From assembly GCF_014203425.1 (NCBI RefSeq), contig NZ_JACHJC010000001.1, positions 3,183,501 through 3,247,500 of the forward strand: a stretch of DNA of 64,000 nucleotides, written 5' to 3'. Every line of letters starts with the position of its first letter. The stretch's first letter is position 1. The position numbers and the translations under genes were made by a program. The notes under the pieces were generated by a model that was given only the letters and a program-made list of their open reading frames with translations, ran no database searches and had not been told where the DNA came from. This document shows positions 63,918 to 64,000 of this stretch, piece after piece. This stretch comes from Micromonospora echinospora. GTDB lineage: Bacteria; Actinomycetota; Actinomycetes; Mycobacteriales; Micromonosporaceae.

Positions 63918-64000
63918 CTATGCCAGCGCGGAACGGACGAAACAGGGCGAAAGACCTGACAGGCCGGAGCGCGGGACCTGAGAACCGGGCGGTGCCCCGG

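Noticed and set aside
63918..64000. Possible rRNA operon promoter after tyrS
   Set aside because: The 80 remaining bases show no clear promoter pair and no rRNA or tRNA sequence before the window ends.

Overview
The window is very GC-rich, uses GTG starts freely and has many 1-4 base start/stop overlaps. Its gene content (FMN-riboswitch riboflavin operon with ribM, infC-rpmI-rplT, pheST, argCJBDFRGH, SARP and LuxR regulators, two-domain universal stress proteins) points to an actinomycete, most likely Micromonosporaceae (Micromonospora or a relative). The genus is an inference; no rRNA is present.

Layout. 0.2-9.0 kb: rpe, a response regulator with a GGDEF domain, an FMN riboswitch, ribD-ribE-ribM-ribBA-ribH, hisE-hisG, a small-molecule transporter and a PH-domain membrane protein. 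9.0-15.3 kb: translation genes infC-rpmI-rplT, a SpoU-type RNA methyltransferase, pheS-pheT. 15.4-33.2 kb: the most interesting part, a complete RiPP (ribosomally made, modified peptide) cluster. 33.3-34.6 kb: an M20 amidohydrolase. 34.7-43.1 kb: the arginine operon argCJBDFRGH. 43.4-46.9 kb: small DNA-binding-type proteins, 3-methyladenine glycosylase and a luciferase-like monooxygenase/FMN reductase pair. 47.1-57.3 kb: a hypoxia/dormancy-type block (two universal stress proteins, a cyclic-nucleotide-binding protein, pyruvate formate-lyase and its activase, alcohol dehydrogenase, pyruvate phosphate dikinase) joined by three near-identical GGGACC-N3-GGCCC boxes resembling DosR/DevR operators. 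57.4-63.9 kb: acetyltransferase, CNNM/CorC-type membrane protein, two PRC-barrel proteins with a divergent NRAMP transporter, a thioesterase, and tyrS with a strong terminator.

The RiPP cluster. A convergent minus-strand gene (33031-33207) encodes a 58-residue precursor: an acidic leader ending in a thiopeptide-like segment (FAISDYADASE) and a 22-residue core in which 20 residues are Cys, Ser or Thr, with Cys every nine residues. The plus-strand operon encodes a SARP regulator, an E1/ThiF-like protein with an N-terminal leader-binding (RRE) domain, two YcaO cyclodehydratases both ending PHPFP, a SagB-type azoline dehydrogenase, a split LanB dehydratase (glutamylation protein plus one SpaB_C elimination protein), an RRE-like/M50 membrane protease fusion, and an ABC exporter. 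A LuxR-type regulator is divergent. The enzymes should install many azoles and dehydroamino acids. Thiopeptide clusters normally carry a second SpaB_C-like protein for the [4+2] macrocyclisation; only one is seen here, so the product may be a linear azole/dehydroamino-acid peptide (goadsporin-like in enzymology) with a thiopeptide-like leader, or that one protein may be bifunctional. This is the best candidate for an undescribed system in the window.
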